A stretch of 64,000 bases of DNA, taken from Luteipulveratus mongoliensis. Lineage in GTDB: Bacteria; Actinomycetota; Actinomycetes; Actinomycetales; Dermatophilaceae. A program made the position numbers and the translations under genes. Below are positions 51,352-59,499 of the stretch, one piece after another. Position 1 is the first letter of the stretch. Each line of letters begins with the position of its first letter. The stretch is from contig NZ_CP011112.1 in assembly GCF_001190945.1 (NCBI RefSeq), forward strand, positions 5,356,911 to 5,420,910, in the 5' to 3' direction. The notes under the pieces are model-generated. The model worked only from the letters and a program-made list of their open reading frames with translations. It made no database searches and was not told the DNA's origin.

Positions 51352-52357
51352 CTCGACCAGCGACGTCCTGCTCCTGCGCGAAGGCGCACTCGGGCGGATC
51401 GTCCTCAACCGACCGCACGCCATCAACGCGCTCACCGAGCCGATGGTCACCGCCGTCTCCGAGGCACTGCGCGAGTGGGCGAGCGACGAGACCGTGCAGA
51501 CCGTCTCCATCGAAGGCGCGGGCGAGCGCGGCCTGTCCGCGGGAGGCGACGTCGTGGCCGTACGCCGCGCCCGGCTGGCCGGCGAGGACCACACCTCCTT
51601 TTTCCGAGCCGAGTACGCCATGAATGCCGCCCTCGCGTCGTTCACGAAGCCGGTGGTCGCGTTCCAGGACGGCGTGGTCATGGGCGGCGGCATCGGCATC
51701 TCGTCGTACGCCAGCCTCCGCCTTGTCACTGAGCGCTCGCGAATCGCTATGCCCGAGACGGGAATTGGCTTCTTTCCGGATGTGGGCGCGCTCTACCTCC
51801 TCTCCCGTGCGCCGGGCGAGATCGGCACCCACCTCGCGCTGACCGGTACGACGATCGGTGCCGCCGACGCCGTCGCCGCCGAGCTGTCCGACACGGCGGT
51901 GAGCTCCGCGGACTGGCCGGACGTGCTCGCCCGGCTGGCGGACGGCGTACCCGCACTGCGGACCACGGTCCCTCCGTCGCCGAGCACGCTCGCGGGTGGC
52001 CGCGGGTGGATCGACGAGTGCTACGCCGGGGACGAGGCGGTCGCGATCGTCGCCCGGCTCCTCTCGCACGCGTCGCCGGATGCGCAGGCCGCCGGCGCCC
52101 TCATCGAGACGCGCTCGCCGTTATCTGTGGCCGTGACCCTGGAGGCGTTGCGGCGGGCGACGACGATGGAGACGGTCGCCGAGGTGCTTGAGCAGGACCT
52201 GGTGCTGGCCGATCGACTGGTGGCCGGGGGCGACTTCGTGGAGGGCGTACGCGCCCAGCTGGTCGACAAGGACCGCTCGCCGCGGTGGCAGCACGACTCG
52301 CTCGGCGCGGTCCCGCGCGAGCTGGTGGAGTCGTACTTAGCGAACGGCGCCGGTTGA
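51338..52357 (+). CDS. Enoyl-CoA hydratase/3-hydroxyisobutyryl-CoA hydrolase family enzyme
   Basis: The 339-aa crotonase-fold protein shows RIVLNRPHAINALTEPMVTAVSEAL and GAGERGLSAGGDVVAVRR (oxyanion loop). GVVMGGGIGISSYASLRLVTERSRIAMPETGIGFFPDVG also matches, with the Glu in MPETGIG. Length and the C-terminal region (ATTMETVAEVLEQDLVLADRLVAGGDFVEGVRAQLVDKDRSPRW) fit 3-hydroxyisobutyryl-CoA hydrolase in valine breakdown rather than plain enoyl-CoA hydratase. GTG at 51338 overlaps the AraC gene. Confidence 0.87.
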   Translation: MPTTDSTSDVLLLREGALGRIVLNRPHAINALTEPMVTAVSEALREWASDETVQTVSIEGAGERGLSAGGDVVAVRRARLAGEDHTSFFRAEYAMNAALASFTKPVVAFQDGVVMGGGIGISSYASLRLVTERSRIAMPETGIGFFPDVGALYLLSRAPGEIGTHLALTGTTIGAADAVAAELSDTAVSSADWPDVLARLADGVPALRTTVPPSPSTLAGGRGWIDECYAGDEAVAIVARLLSHASPDAQAAGALIETRSPLSVAVTLEALRRATTMETVAEVLEQDLVLADRLVAGGDFVEGVRAQLVDKDRSPRWQHDSLGAVPRELVESYLANGAG

Positions 52358-52435
52358 AGGAATCCCGCGCACAGCACAGTCGCGAGTGCGCGCTCATCGG
52401 CGGCCGCCAGAACTTTCTTTCGATATGCCCTTGCC

Positions 52436-52451
52436 TTAGAGCGTGCTCTAA
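52436..52451 (+). promoter_or_regulatory. MerR-type operator/promoter
   Basis: TTAGAGC (52436-52442) and GCTCTAA (52445-52451) form a perfect inverted repeat with spacer GT. It starts at the end of a possible -35 element (TTGCCT at about 52431-52436), and the MerR gene starts 18 nt after it. MerR activators bind such dyads between overlong -35/-10 spacers. Confidence 0.75.
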
Positions 52452-52468
52452 CTCTTACCGTCATAGAC

Positions 52469-52933
52469 ATGACCACCGCGACGATCATCGATCAGGCCCT
52501 CGCCAATCGCGTCGGCAACGAACCCGTCACCGTCGAGCAGGTGACCGCGCTGCTCAATGCCGATGAGGTCACCGAGCCGATGACCGTCGCCCAGGTTGCC
52601 GAGCTGCTCGACCTCAGCCCGCACACCCTGCGCTACTACGAACGCATCGGCCTCGTGTCGGTGCCACGGTCACAGTCGGGCCACCGGGTCTATGACGCAG
52701 ACTCGGTGCGACGGATCACGTTCCTGACGCGAATGCGCCTGTCAGGTATGTCGATTCGCGATCTCAAGGAGTACGTCGACCTCGCCGCACAGGGCGAGTC
52801 CACAGCACCGCAGCGACTGGAGCTCATGCAGTCGCACCGCGACCGGATCGCCCGGCAGATCGAGGAGCTGCAGCTCTCGCTCGCGGTCACCGACTACAAG
52901 ATCTCCGCCTACGGCGGCATCTGCTCCCCCTAG
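52469..52933 (+). CDS. MerR family transcriptional regulator
   Basis: The 154-aa protein has an unusual N-terminal extension of 37 residues before the MerR HTH TVAQVAELLDLSPHTLRYYERIGLVSVPRSQSGHRVYDADSVRRITFLTRMRLSGMSIRDLKEYVDLA. A dimerisation coiled coil (SHRDRIARQIEELQLSLAVTDYKI) and a CSP tail end the protein. Single Cys near the end. The aldo/keto reductase gene follows 90 nt downstream, a common pairing in actinobacteria in which MerR controls both genes. Confidence 0.92.
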   Translation: MTTATIIDQALANRVGNEPVTVEQVTALLNADEVTEPMTVAQVAELLDLSPHTLRYYERIGLVSVPRSQSGHRVYDADSVRRITFLTRMRLSGMSIRDLKEYVDLAAQGESTAPQRLELMQSHRDRIARQIEELQLSLAVTDYKISAYGGICSP

Positions 52934-53023
52934 CGCGACCCGACCGCTTCCCATCTCTCAACTCCCCGATCGCGGGCGTTGTGAACCTTGTCCTGCCTCG
53001 AAACACTCGAAGGAGCAACTCAG

Positions 53024-54019
53024 ATGAGCACCCAGATCCCCCGCCGCAGCATCGGTGACCTCGAGGTGTCCGCGCTCGGCCTCGGCTGCATGGGCATGTC
53101 GTTCGCCTATGGCGAGGCCGACCGCGACGAAGCCCTCGCGACCCTCAACCGCGCGCTCGACCTCGGCGTGAACCTGCTCGACACCGCCGACATGTACGGC
53201 AACGGCCACAACGAGCAGCTGCTCGCCGAGGTCCTGCGCACCCGTCGCGACGAGGTCGTGCTGGCCACGAAGTTCGGCATCCTGACCGACCCCGAGACAT
53301 CGATGCCCAATGGGCAGGTCGACGGCTCGGCGGCGTACGCCCGCAAGGCCGTTGACGCCTCGCTCTCTCGTCTGGGCGTGGACCAGATCGACCTCTACTA
53401 CCTGCACCGCCCGGACCCGCAGGTGCCGATCGAGGAGTCCGTCGGCGCGATGGCGCAGATGGTCGACGCAGGCAAGGTCCGGCAGATCGGTCTGTCCGAG
53501 GCATCCGCGGAGACGCTGCGCCGCGCGAACGCCGTCCACCAGATCGCGGCCGTGCAGACCGAGTGGTCCATCTTCAGCCGCGACATCGAGCGGGCCGTCG
53601 TCCCGACCGCGCGCGAGCTCGGCACCACCGTGGTGGCGTACTCGCCGCTCGGTCGGGGCCTGCTCACCGGTTCAGCGGCGGCAGCAAAGCCGGGTGACGA
53701 CGACTTCCGGTCGACGCTGCCGCGCTGGCAGGGCGACAACCTGGACAAGAACGTCGCGCTGGTCGAGCGGATCCGCGAGATCGCAGACGGCGTCGACTCC
53801 ACGCCGGGTCAGGTCGCGCTGGCCTGGCTGCTCGCCCAGGGTGAGGACGTCGTACCGATCCCTGGAACGAAGCGCCGGAAGTACCTCGAGGAGAACGTAA
53901 AGGCGGCCACCCTCGTGGTCCCGCAAAGCGCGCTCGATGAGCTGTCCGCGCTGGAGCCGGCCGGCGACCGTACGCCGGACATGAGCTGGGTCGAGCGCGA
54001 CACCGTCGCCGCCGGCTGA
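53024..54019 (+). CDS. Aldo/keto reductase
   Basis: The 331-aa NADPH-dependent oxidoreductase has the catalytic tetrad in sequence: [14 protein letters not shown] (D53, Y58), LATKFGI (K83) and YYLHRPDP (H128). Its C-terminal [19 protein letters not shown] is the NADP-binding loop of the AKR11/AKR12-type group. ATG at 53024 has AAGGAGCAACTCAG upstream. It is regulated together with the MerR gene. Confidence 0.95.
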   Translation: MSTQIPRRSIGDLEVSALGLGCMGMSFAYGEADRDEALATLNRALDLGVNLLDTADMYGNGHNEQLLAEVLRTRRDEVVLATKFGILTDPETSMPNGQVDGSAAYARKAVDASLSRLGVDQIDLYYLHRPDPQVPIEESVGAMAQMVDAGKVRQIGLSEASAETLRRANAVHQIAAVQTEWSIFSRDIERAVVPTARELGTTVVAYSPLGRGLLTGSAAAAKPGDDDFRSTLPRWQGDNLDKNVALVERIREIADGVDSTPGQVALAWLLAQGEDVVPIPGTKRRKYLEENVKAATLVVPQSALDELSALEPAGDRTPDMSWVERDTVAAG

Positions 54020-54028
54020 CTCAAGAGA

Positions 54029-54145
54029 ACGCTGGTCGAGTAGGCGAGGAACGAGCCGTATCGAGACCCGGTGACGCACAGGGAGATTCCGCCGTCACCG
54101 GGTTTCGACTCGTGCTCGCCCAGGGGCTCGCCCGGCTCAACCTGC
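54029..54145. repeat. Two-armed inverted repeat, copy R8 (diverged second arm)
   Basis: Begins ACGCTGGTCGAGTAGGCGAGG; its second arm is diverged (GTCACCGGGTTTCGACTCG, then CGCCCAGGGGCTCGCCCGGC). It is between the convergent aldo/keto reductase and MurE-like genes and overlaps the last codons of the MurE-like gene by 9 nt. Confidence 0.7.
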
Positions 54146-55600
54146 GGGGGTGGCGAGCAGCTCGTTGACGACGGTCGCGTCGTGGAACTCGATGTCGCCA
54201 TCGGGCAGGTGCTGCACCCGCTCGTGCCCCTTGCCGGCCACGACCACCACATCGCCGGGCCGAGCCTGCGAGAGCGCCAGCTCGATCGCCTTGCGCCGGT
54301 CCAGCACGATCGTCGTACGACTGAGGTCGGCTCCCGTGGCGACCTCATCGGCGATGGCCTGCGGGTCCTCGGAGTAGGCGTCGTCCGTGGTGATGATGCC
54401 CACATCAGCCAGCCGCGACGCGACCTGACCCATCAGGGGGCGCTTGGCCTTGTCGCGGTCACCGGCGGCGCCGTAGATGCAGATGACGCGAGCGTCGGCG
54501 CCCCGGGCCTGGGCGACATCGCGCGCCACGTCGAGCACGGCCTGCAGGCCGATGTCGGTGTGGGCGTAGTCGACGACGACCTCGATGCCGTGATCCAGCG
54601 CCGCCGGCACCCGCTCGAAACGACCGGGCACCTGGTCCATCGTCTCGACCGCGCGCACCAGCACCTCGGGGTCCATGCCCATCTCGAGCGCGATCGCCGA
54701 CGCACCCGCGACGTTGTGCACGTTGTAGTCACCCAGCAGCGGCGTCTTGAGCTCGAGCATCCCGCGCGGCGTCTGCAGCTCGAACGCCGTCCCGCCGCCC
54801 TCGACGCGCTCGCCGACAATCCGGTAGTCGGCGTTCTCGGACAGACCGAACGTCAGCGTGCCCGGGATCTCCTCTGCGAGCCGCTTGCCGTAGACGTCGT
54901 CGACGTTGCTGAGCTTCGGCCCGGCCGTCCACTCGAAGAGCCGACGCTTCGTGAGGTAGTAGTCCTCCATCGTGCCGTGCAGGTCAATGTGGTCACGCGT
55001 GAGGTTGGTGAAAAGCGCTGCGGCGTAATGGGTTCCGAGCACACGGTGCAAGTGGATGCCGTGCGAGGAAGTCTCCAGGACGACGTGCTGTACGCCGGCG
55101 TCGACCATCCGCGCGAGGTTGCCCTGGACGATGGGCGCCTCACCAGTGGTCCGCTCGGACACCTCACGCGAGTCGCCGACCGCGATCTCGGCCGTCGTCA
55201 TCAGACCCGTGTGATCGGTGCCGTACGCCGCACTCAGGATGGCGTGCAGGACGTACGAGCTCGTGGTCTTGCCGTTGGTGCCGGTGATGCCATAGACGGT
55301 GAGCTTCTCGGACGGGCGACCGGTGACCTCGACGGCCAGGCGAGCGAGGGCCGTACGGGCATCAGGGACGATCGCGGTCGGTACGCCCGGGACCTCACGC
55401 TCGGCGACGACCAAGGAGGCACCACGCGAGAGCGCCTGGGGCACGAAGTCGACGCCGTCCACGAGGAATCCGGGAATGGCCACGAAGGCACCGCCCGGCA
55501 CGACATCGCGGGAGTCATGAGTGACCGCGCCCACCGATGTCACGGACTCTGGGACATCAACGCCGAGGATGTCGCCCAGGGCCGCGTGGTCAAGAAGCAC
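54137..55600 (-). CDS. MurE-like UDP-MurNAc-tripeptide ligase, isolated, with atypical amino-acid motif
   Basis: The 487-aa protein has the three Mur domains: uridine-binding (THDSRDVVPGGAFVAIPG), ATP-binding with GITGTNGKTT (104-113), and C-terminal. The carbamylated lysine lies in HGTMEDYYLTKRRLF, and LETSSHGIHLHRV and FTNLTRDHIDLHG are MurE features. Where meso-DAP-adding MurE has DNPR it has DDAY (406-409) in TTDDAYSEDPQAI, so the incorporated amino acid is probably not meso-DAP. It is not in a division/cell-wall cluster. It may be the L-Lys/L-Orn type murE of a species with that peptidoglycan, or a second, specialised ligase. Confidence 0.85.
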   Translation of the reverse strand: MLLDHAALGDILGVDVPESVTSVGAVTHDSRDVVPGGAFVAIPGFLVDGVDFVPQALSRGASLVVAEREVPGVPTAIVPDARTALARLAVEVTGRPSEKLTVYGITGTNGKTTSSYVLHAILSAAYGTDHTGLMTTAEIAVGDSREVSERTTGEAPIVQGNLARMVDAGVQHVVLETSSHGIHLHRVLGTHYAAALFTNLTRDHIDLHGTMEDYYLTKRRLFEWTAGPKLSNVDDVYGKRLAEEIPGTLTFGLSENADYRIVGERVEGGGTAFELQTPRGMLELKTPLLGDYNVHNVAGASAIALEMGMDPEVLVRAVETMDQVPGRFERVPAALDHGIEVVVDYAHTDIGLQAVLDVARDVAQARGADARVICIYGAAGDRDKAKRPLMGQVASRLADVGIITTDDAYSEDPQAIADEVATGADLSRTTIVLDRRKAIELALSQARPGDVVVVAGKGHERVQHLPDGDIEFHDATVVNELLATPAG

Positions 55601-55769
55601 CGGAGGACTCTAACAACGGCAGGGCTCGTGCACCTGATCGGTGACGATAACCGCCTCTAGAACACGCGCTAGATCGTCCAAGAGGGCGCGATCGAGTCCC
55701 CCGGACGGGTGAGCGCTCCCACTCCACCGAGCGATGCGCAGGGCGCGGACTGCGGCCGATCCTGATGTC

Positions 55770-56597
55770 ATGACCTCGATGACGACGCCCCATCACTGGG
55801 CGCCCGTGTCACGATGCGATGTGGCTTCCCTCACGGTGACCGTGCTCGGCAGCTGCGGCGCGTGGCCGGAGCCAGGACGGGCCTGCTCCGGACTCGTCGT
55901 CGAGGCCGATGGCGCCGCGGTACTGCTCGATCTCGGCTGGGGCACGCTGCCGAGGCTGCTGACGCATCTGGACTCAGCGGTCGCTGCGGGGCTTGAGGCG
56001 GTCGTCATCACCCATGACCACCCGGACCACACCGGCGACCTGGCCGGCCTGCTGCGGGCCCGCTGGTACGCCGGACGGGACCTTCCTCCCCTGCCGCTGT
56101 TCTGTCCCTCGGCCGTGTTCGAACGCCTCGCTGCTGTCGAGAAGGGCGGCGGGCTCGCGATGGCGCACGTCTTCGACTGGCGGGGTACGCCGGACACGGC
56201 CGAGGTGGGCGCGTTCCACCTCTCGTTGCGGCAGCTCCCGCACTACGTGGACAACGTGGGCGTCCGGGTGACGTCCGGCGCCGGCACGATCGCGTACACC
56301 GGCGACACCGGACCGGACGACGCGGTGGCGGAGCTCGGACGTGATGCGGACGTGTTCATCGTGGACGCCACCGACCGTCACCAGCAGGACGGAGTCCCGA
56401 GCGCGGAGGCGGGCACACCGGCGTACAACCTGACGGCAGCCGAGGCGGGACAGCTCGCGGAGCGCGCGAGGGCTCGACGTCTCCTGCTCACCCATTTCTG
56501 GCCGGGCAACCACCGCGAGCGCAGTCGCCAGGACGCCGCGGCACACTTCTCCGGAGACGTGCTGCTCGCGGACGAAGGGCTGTCGGTCACCGTTTGA
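55770..56597 (+). CDS. MBL-fold metallo-hydrolase
   Basis: The protein is about 275 aa with LTVTVLGSCGAWPEPGRACSGLVVEADGAAVLLDLGWG at the N-terminus. The HxHxDH motif is in AVVITHDHPDHTGDL, the Asp in IAYTGDTGPDD and the last His in RLLLTHFWPGN. The beginning resembles RNase Z/elaC-like and arylsulfatase-like MBL proteins. The start is uncertain: ATG 55770 or 55779, or a GTG at 55821 directly before the first strand. Reaction unknown. Confidence 0.83.
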   Translation: MTSMTTPHHWAPVSRCDVASLTVTVLGSCGAWPEPGRACSGLVVEADGAAVLLDLGWGTLPRLLTHLDSAVAAGLEAVVITHDHPDHTGDLAGLLRARWYAGRDLPPLPLFCPSAVFERLAAVEKGGGLAMAHVFDWRGTPDTAEVGAFHLSLRQLPHYVDNVGVRVTSGAGTIAYTGDTGPDDAVAELGRDADVFIVDATDRHQQDGVPSAEAGTPAYNLTAAEAGQLAERARARRLLLTHFWPGNHRERSRQDAAAHFSGDVLLADEGLSVTV

Positions 56598-56612
56598 GAC
56601 ATGGCGTCCACC

Positions 56613-56669
56613 ATGCGGACAAAATTCCGGATGTGGATCTCCTGGGAGTCCTACAACGCGTCGTCGTGA
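56613..56669 (+). other. 18-codon leader ORF candidate
   Basis: ATG at 56613 opens MRTKFRMWISWESYNASS, ending in TGA at 56667-56669, followed at once by a 6-bp hairpin. Two tryptophans in 18 residues, a hairpin right after, and a position 149 nt upstream of the flippase-like gene would fit an attenuator leader, but no ribosome-binding site is obvious. The rest of the 220-nt gap holds nothing else. Confidence 0.25.
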
Positions 56670-56686
56670 AAGGGCGAACGGCCCTT
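56670..56686 (+). terminator. 6-bp hairpin between MBL and flippase-like genes
   Basis: AAGGGC (56670-56675) pairs with GCCCTT (56681-56686) around GAACG. It may end the MBL transcript or be an attenuator for the next gene. Confidence 0.45.
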
Positions 56687-56817
56687 CCTCCGCGTCATCA
56701 GCGCGATGTCATCGCCCTGATATCCAGACCCCGACGAGGCCCGCGAAGGCGCGCCTGATACCAGGCGCCAGACATTCACCTGGTGAATGGTGATCGGTCA
56801 CCGGAAGCCATGGGACC

Positions 56818-58032
56818 GTGAAGGCCATGCCGATCAGCTCCGCCCCCGAGCCGACCGCGTCCCTCTGCCCTTCTGGCGAGCGCGTGCTCCGCTGTCGCGT
56901 CCTCGCCACCATCAAGGCACTCCTCGGCCTCGGCGTCACCGCCGGGGCCCTCATCTGGGGCCTGCCGCGCGCCGTCGGCGCCTCCTGGTCCCAGATCGGC
57001 TCGATCATCGTGGGTATCCCGATGTGGCAGCTGTTCGCGCTGGCCGCCCTCTGGGCGATCGGCATCCTCTCGCACACGATCATGCTGTCCGCCGCTATGC
57101 CCGGCCTCCGGCACCGCCAGGCTCTGCTGGTGAGCCAGACCGGCGCCGCTGTCGCCAACGTGCTCCCGGTCGGCGGGGCCGCCGGCACCGCCCTCAACTT
57201 CTCGATGATCCGGCGTTGGGGCTTCACCAGCTTCGACTTCGCGCGCTACGCGATGGTCACCAACCTGTGGGACACCCTCTTCAAGCTCGGCCTCCCGGTC
57301 GTGGCCGTCACCTGGCTCGGCGCGACCGCACCCGGTCAGGGCACGTTGTTCTGGATCGCGCTGTGGAGCCTGGTGATGTTCATCGCCGTGGTCGTCGGCG
57401 CGACCGTGCTGCTGCGCAGTGACCGACTCGCACACTCCGCCGGCCACCGCGCAGGTCGCGTCGCTGTCCGCTTCGGCCGTCCCGTCGAGCCAGCCGCGTG
57501 GGCGCGTCGCGCGGGCGAGATCCGTTGGGACACTGCGGGCCTCGTGTCCTCAGCGTGGATCCGCCTGACGACCGGCAAGGTCCTCTACGTCGTACTGCAG
57601 ACCGCCCTTCTGGGCGCGTGCCTCGCAGCAGTCGGCGCGAACATCAACCCGGCCGTGGTCTTCGCCGCGTACGCCGTCCAGCAGGTCCTCAGCATCGCCT
57701 CCATCACACCCGGCGCGGCCGGTGTGGTCGAGGTCGGCATGGCCGGTGTGCTCGTCGCGCTCGGACTGCCCGCACCCGAGGCCGCAGCAGGAATCCTGCT
57801 CTACCGCGGCTTCACCTTCGCCCTTGAGATCCCCGTCGGCGGCACCGCGCTCGTGTGGTGGCTCGTCCGCGGTCGCCACCTGGCCGACGCCCGGCGCGCT
57901 AGCGCTCCGCAGCCGGCCGCCGTCGCAGCGACGCGCGCGCCTCGCCCAGCACACCCGGCGTACGCGGCGACGCCGCGCCCGACGTACCTGATGTACCGCC
58001 CCGCGCCCGAGCTCGCGCTCGCCGTCGACTGA
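56818..58032 (+). CDS. Flippase-like (LPG synthase TM region) membrane protein, paralog 1
   Basis: The 404-aa protein has seven to eight helices of the lysylphosphatidylglycerol synthase TM family but no C-terminal synthetase domain. Segments are IKALLGLGVTAGALIWGLPRAVGASWSQIGSI, VSQTGAAVANVLPVGGAAGTALNFSMIRRWGF and AYAVQQVLSIASITPGAAGVVEVGMAGVLVALGLPAPEAAAGILLYRGFTFALEIPVGG. Members move or modify polyprenyl- or phospholipid-linked groups. The cytoplasmic tail is Ala/Pro/Arg-rich. GTG at 56818 or ATG at 56827. A closely related gene lies at 59500-60672. Confidence 0.85.
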   Translation: MKAMPISSAPEPTASLCPSGERVLRCRVLATIKALLGLGVTAGALIWGLPRAVGASWSQIGSIIVGIPMWQLFALAALWAIGILSHTIMLSAAMPGLRHRQALLVSQTGAAVANVLPVGGAAGTALNFSMIRRWGFTSFDFARYAMVTNLWDTLFKLGLPVVAVTWLGATAPGQGTLFWIALWSLVMFIAVVVGATVLLRSDRLAHSAGHRAGRVAVRFGRPVEPAAWARRAGEIRWDTAGLVSSAWIRLTTGKVLYVVLQTALLGACLAAVGANINPAVVFAAYAVQQVLSIASITPGAAGVVEVGMAGVLVALGLPAPEAAAGILLYRGFTFALEIPVGGTALVWWLVRGRHLADARRASAPQPAAVAATRAPRPAHPAYAATPRPTYLMYRPAPELALAVD

Positions 58033-58048
58033 CCGCTCGGCTCACTCG

Positions 58049-58144
58049 CGCACTGCACCCTTCGTTCGCTCCCGCACTGCACCCTTCGTTCGCTCCCGCA
58101 CTGCACCCTTCGTTCGCTCCCGCACTGCACCCTTCGTTCGCTCC
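58049..58144. repeat. Four tandem 24-bp repeats
   Basis: The unit CGCACTGCACCCTTCGTTCG plus CTCC occurs four times without a mismatch, and a partial fifth copy (CGCA) follows. They lie 17 nt after the stop of flippase-like paralog 1 and before the end of the convergent TPR gene (58265). The rest of this 230-nt gap has no gene. Confidence 0.9.
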
Positions 58145-58264
58145 CGCAAAGTGACTCTCGTCCTCGCAGGCGGCTCTCCTCAAGGCGAGGCATCTGCGAG
58201 GTAGCGAGTCACCTTGCGATCGCAAAGGGCCAAGCGGCCGGCGTGGCGAGATCGCGCAGCGCGA

Positions 58265-59293
58265 TCAGGACTTTGGCCGTAGGTGCGGGTGCTGCCGGTA
58301 GAGGTAGCGCAGCTGAGTCGCGGCGTTCGGCTCACTCCGCTCGACGGCGCGCCGGAAGGCTCCCTCGGCGCCGGTGAGGTCGCCGCGCTCGCGCAGGTAA
58401 GCACCCAGTTCGGTGTGCGCGTCGGGCGCATAGCCGATGTCGGCCGCCAGCCGGTGGGCCGCCTCGGCGCCGGCTGAGTCCGAGGGGCGCCGCGCCAGCA
58501 GGGCGGCGAGGCTGGAAACCGCCTGTGCGTCACCTCGCGCCCGGGCCCGACGATAGGCGGCCTCCGCCTCCACGGTGTCGCCACGTGCGGCAAGGATGAG
58601 ACCACAATGCCAGGCGCTCCTGCCGTGACCTCGCTCGTCGGCGAGCTGGTACCACGGCTGGGCGCGTTGGTGCCGGTCCTCATCGGGCTCCGGATGCTGC
58701 GGGAACTCCTCCGCCGCGCGGTCGCCCAGCAGAGCGGCGGCTTCCGCGCTGCCTCGGTCCACCGCGCGTCGCAGGGCTGCGACTCCCTGCTCGGTCTGCC
58801 GTTCGGCGAGGGCTTGGTCGCCCGTCTGCCGAGCGATCACAGCCTCCGCGAGCAGGTATGCACCGACGCGGCGTGCGGCCTTCGCGTCACCGACCGAGTC
58901 CGCGGCTTCCAGGGCCCGTCGATGTTCCGTCCGGGCTTGCTCGTAGGCGGACCTGAGCTCAGTGCGGTTCGCGTCGGCGCGGGCATGAGTGGTGTACAAC
59001 AGCCACCACGCGGCCGGCTCACCGCGCCGCGCCGCACGCTCCAGCGCCTCCCGAGCGCCGGCCGGATCACCGCGTTCGGCGTGCACCCAGGCGCACCAGA
59101 GGGCGGCCTCCGAGTCTCCGTCGCGATCGGCTACCTCCCAATCGTGAACCACCTCGTCCCATGACCCGTCGGCCTTCAGCAGCCGAACCATGAAGTGCGT
59201 GCGGGCCGTCCACCCGTGGTCGCCCTCGGACAGGTGCCAGGTCTCCAAGGCCCGGGTCAGCTCCGCGACCAGGTTCTGCGTCTCACCGTCCAC
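58265..59293 (-). CDS. TPR/Sel1-like repeat protein
   Basis: The 342-aa cytosolic protein starts with GTG at 59293 (VDGETQNLVAELTRALE); upstream in-frame sequence looks non-coding. An N-terminal domain of about 70 residues (HLSEGDHGWTARTHFMVRLLKADGSWDEVVHDWEVADRDGD) is followed by seven or eight Sel1/TPR-like units of 34-38 residues such as GDTVEAEAAYRRARARGDAQAVSSLAALLARR and GDLTGAEGAFRRAVERSEPNAATQLRYLYRQ. The units resemble the array of the NTPase/TPR protein at 6588-9089 but are more diverged. It stands between the two flippase-like genes on the other strand. Confidence 0.75.
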   Translation of the reverse strand: MDGETQNLVAELTRALETWHLSEGDHGWTARTHFMVRLLKADGSWDEVVHDWEVADRDGDSEAALWCAWVHAERGDPAGAREALERAARRGEPAAWWLLYTTHARADANRTELRSAYEQARTEHRRALEAADSVGDAKAARRVGAYLLAEAVIARQTGDQALAERQTEQGVAALRRAVDRGSAEAAALLGDRAAEEFPQHPEPDEDRHQRAQPWYQLADERGHGRSAWHCGLILAARGDTVEAEAAYRRARARGDAQAVSSLAALLARRPSDSAGAEAAHRLAADIGYAPDAHTELGAYLRERGDLTGAEGAFRRAVERSEPNAATQLRYLYRQHPHLRPKS

Positions 59294-59499
59294 CGGACGA
59301 AGGTATCCCCGTCGACCGAGCCGGGCCCGCGCGTCGGTTCCCTGCGACTTGCTCTCGCAATCCAGGCGGGGTAGTCCAAAGTCTCGGACCTGCCCCTCGT
59401 GACGGGTCGAGGGTCTAGTACCTGGGGGTGACTTCGGCACCTCGTGATGGCCCCCGAGGGTGACGACGCCGCCCGCCGGTCGGCAGCAACATCGCTGTC

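Noticed and set aside
58049..58144. Possible CRISPR array
   Set aside because: The 24-bp units are directly contiguous without spacers, and no cas gene is nearby. It is a simple tandem repeat.
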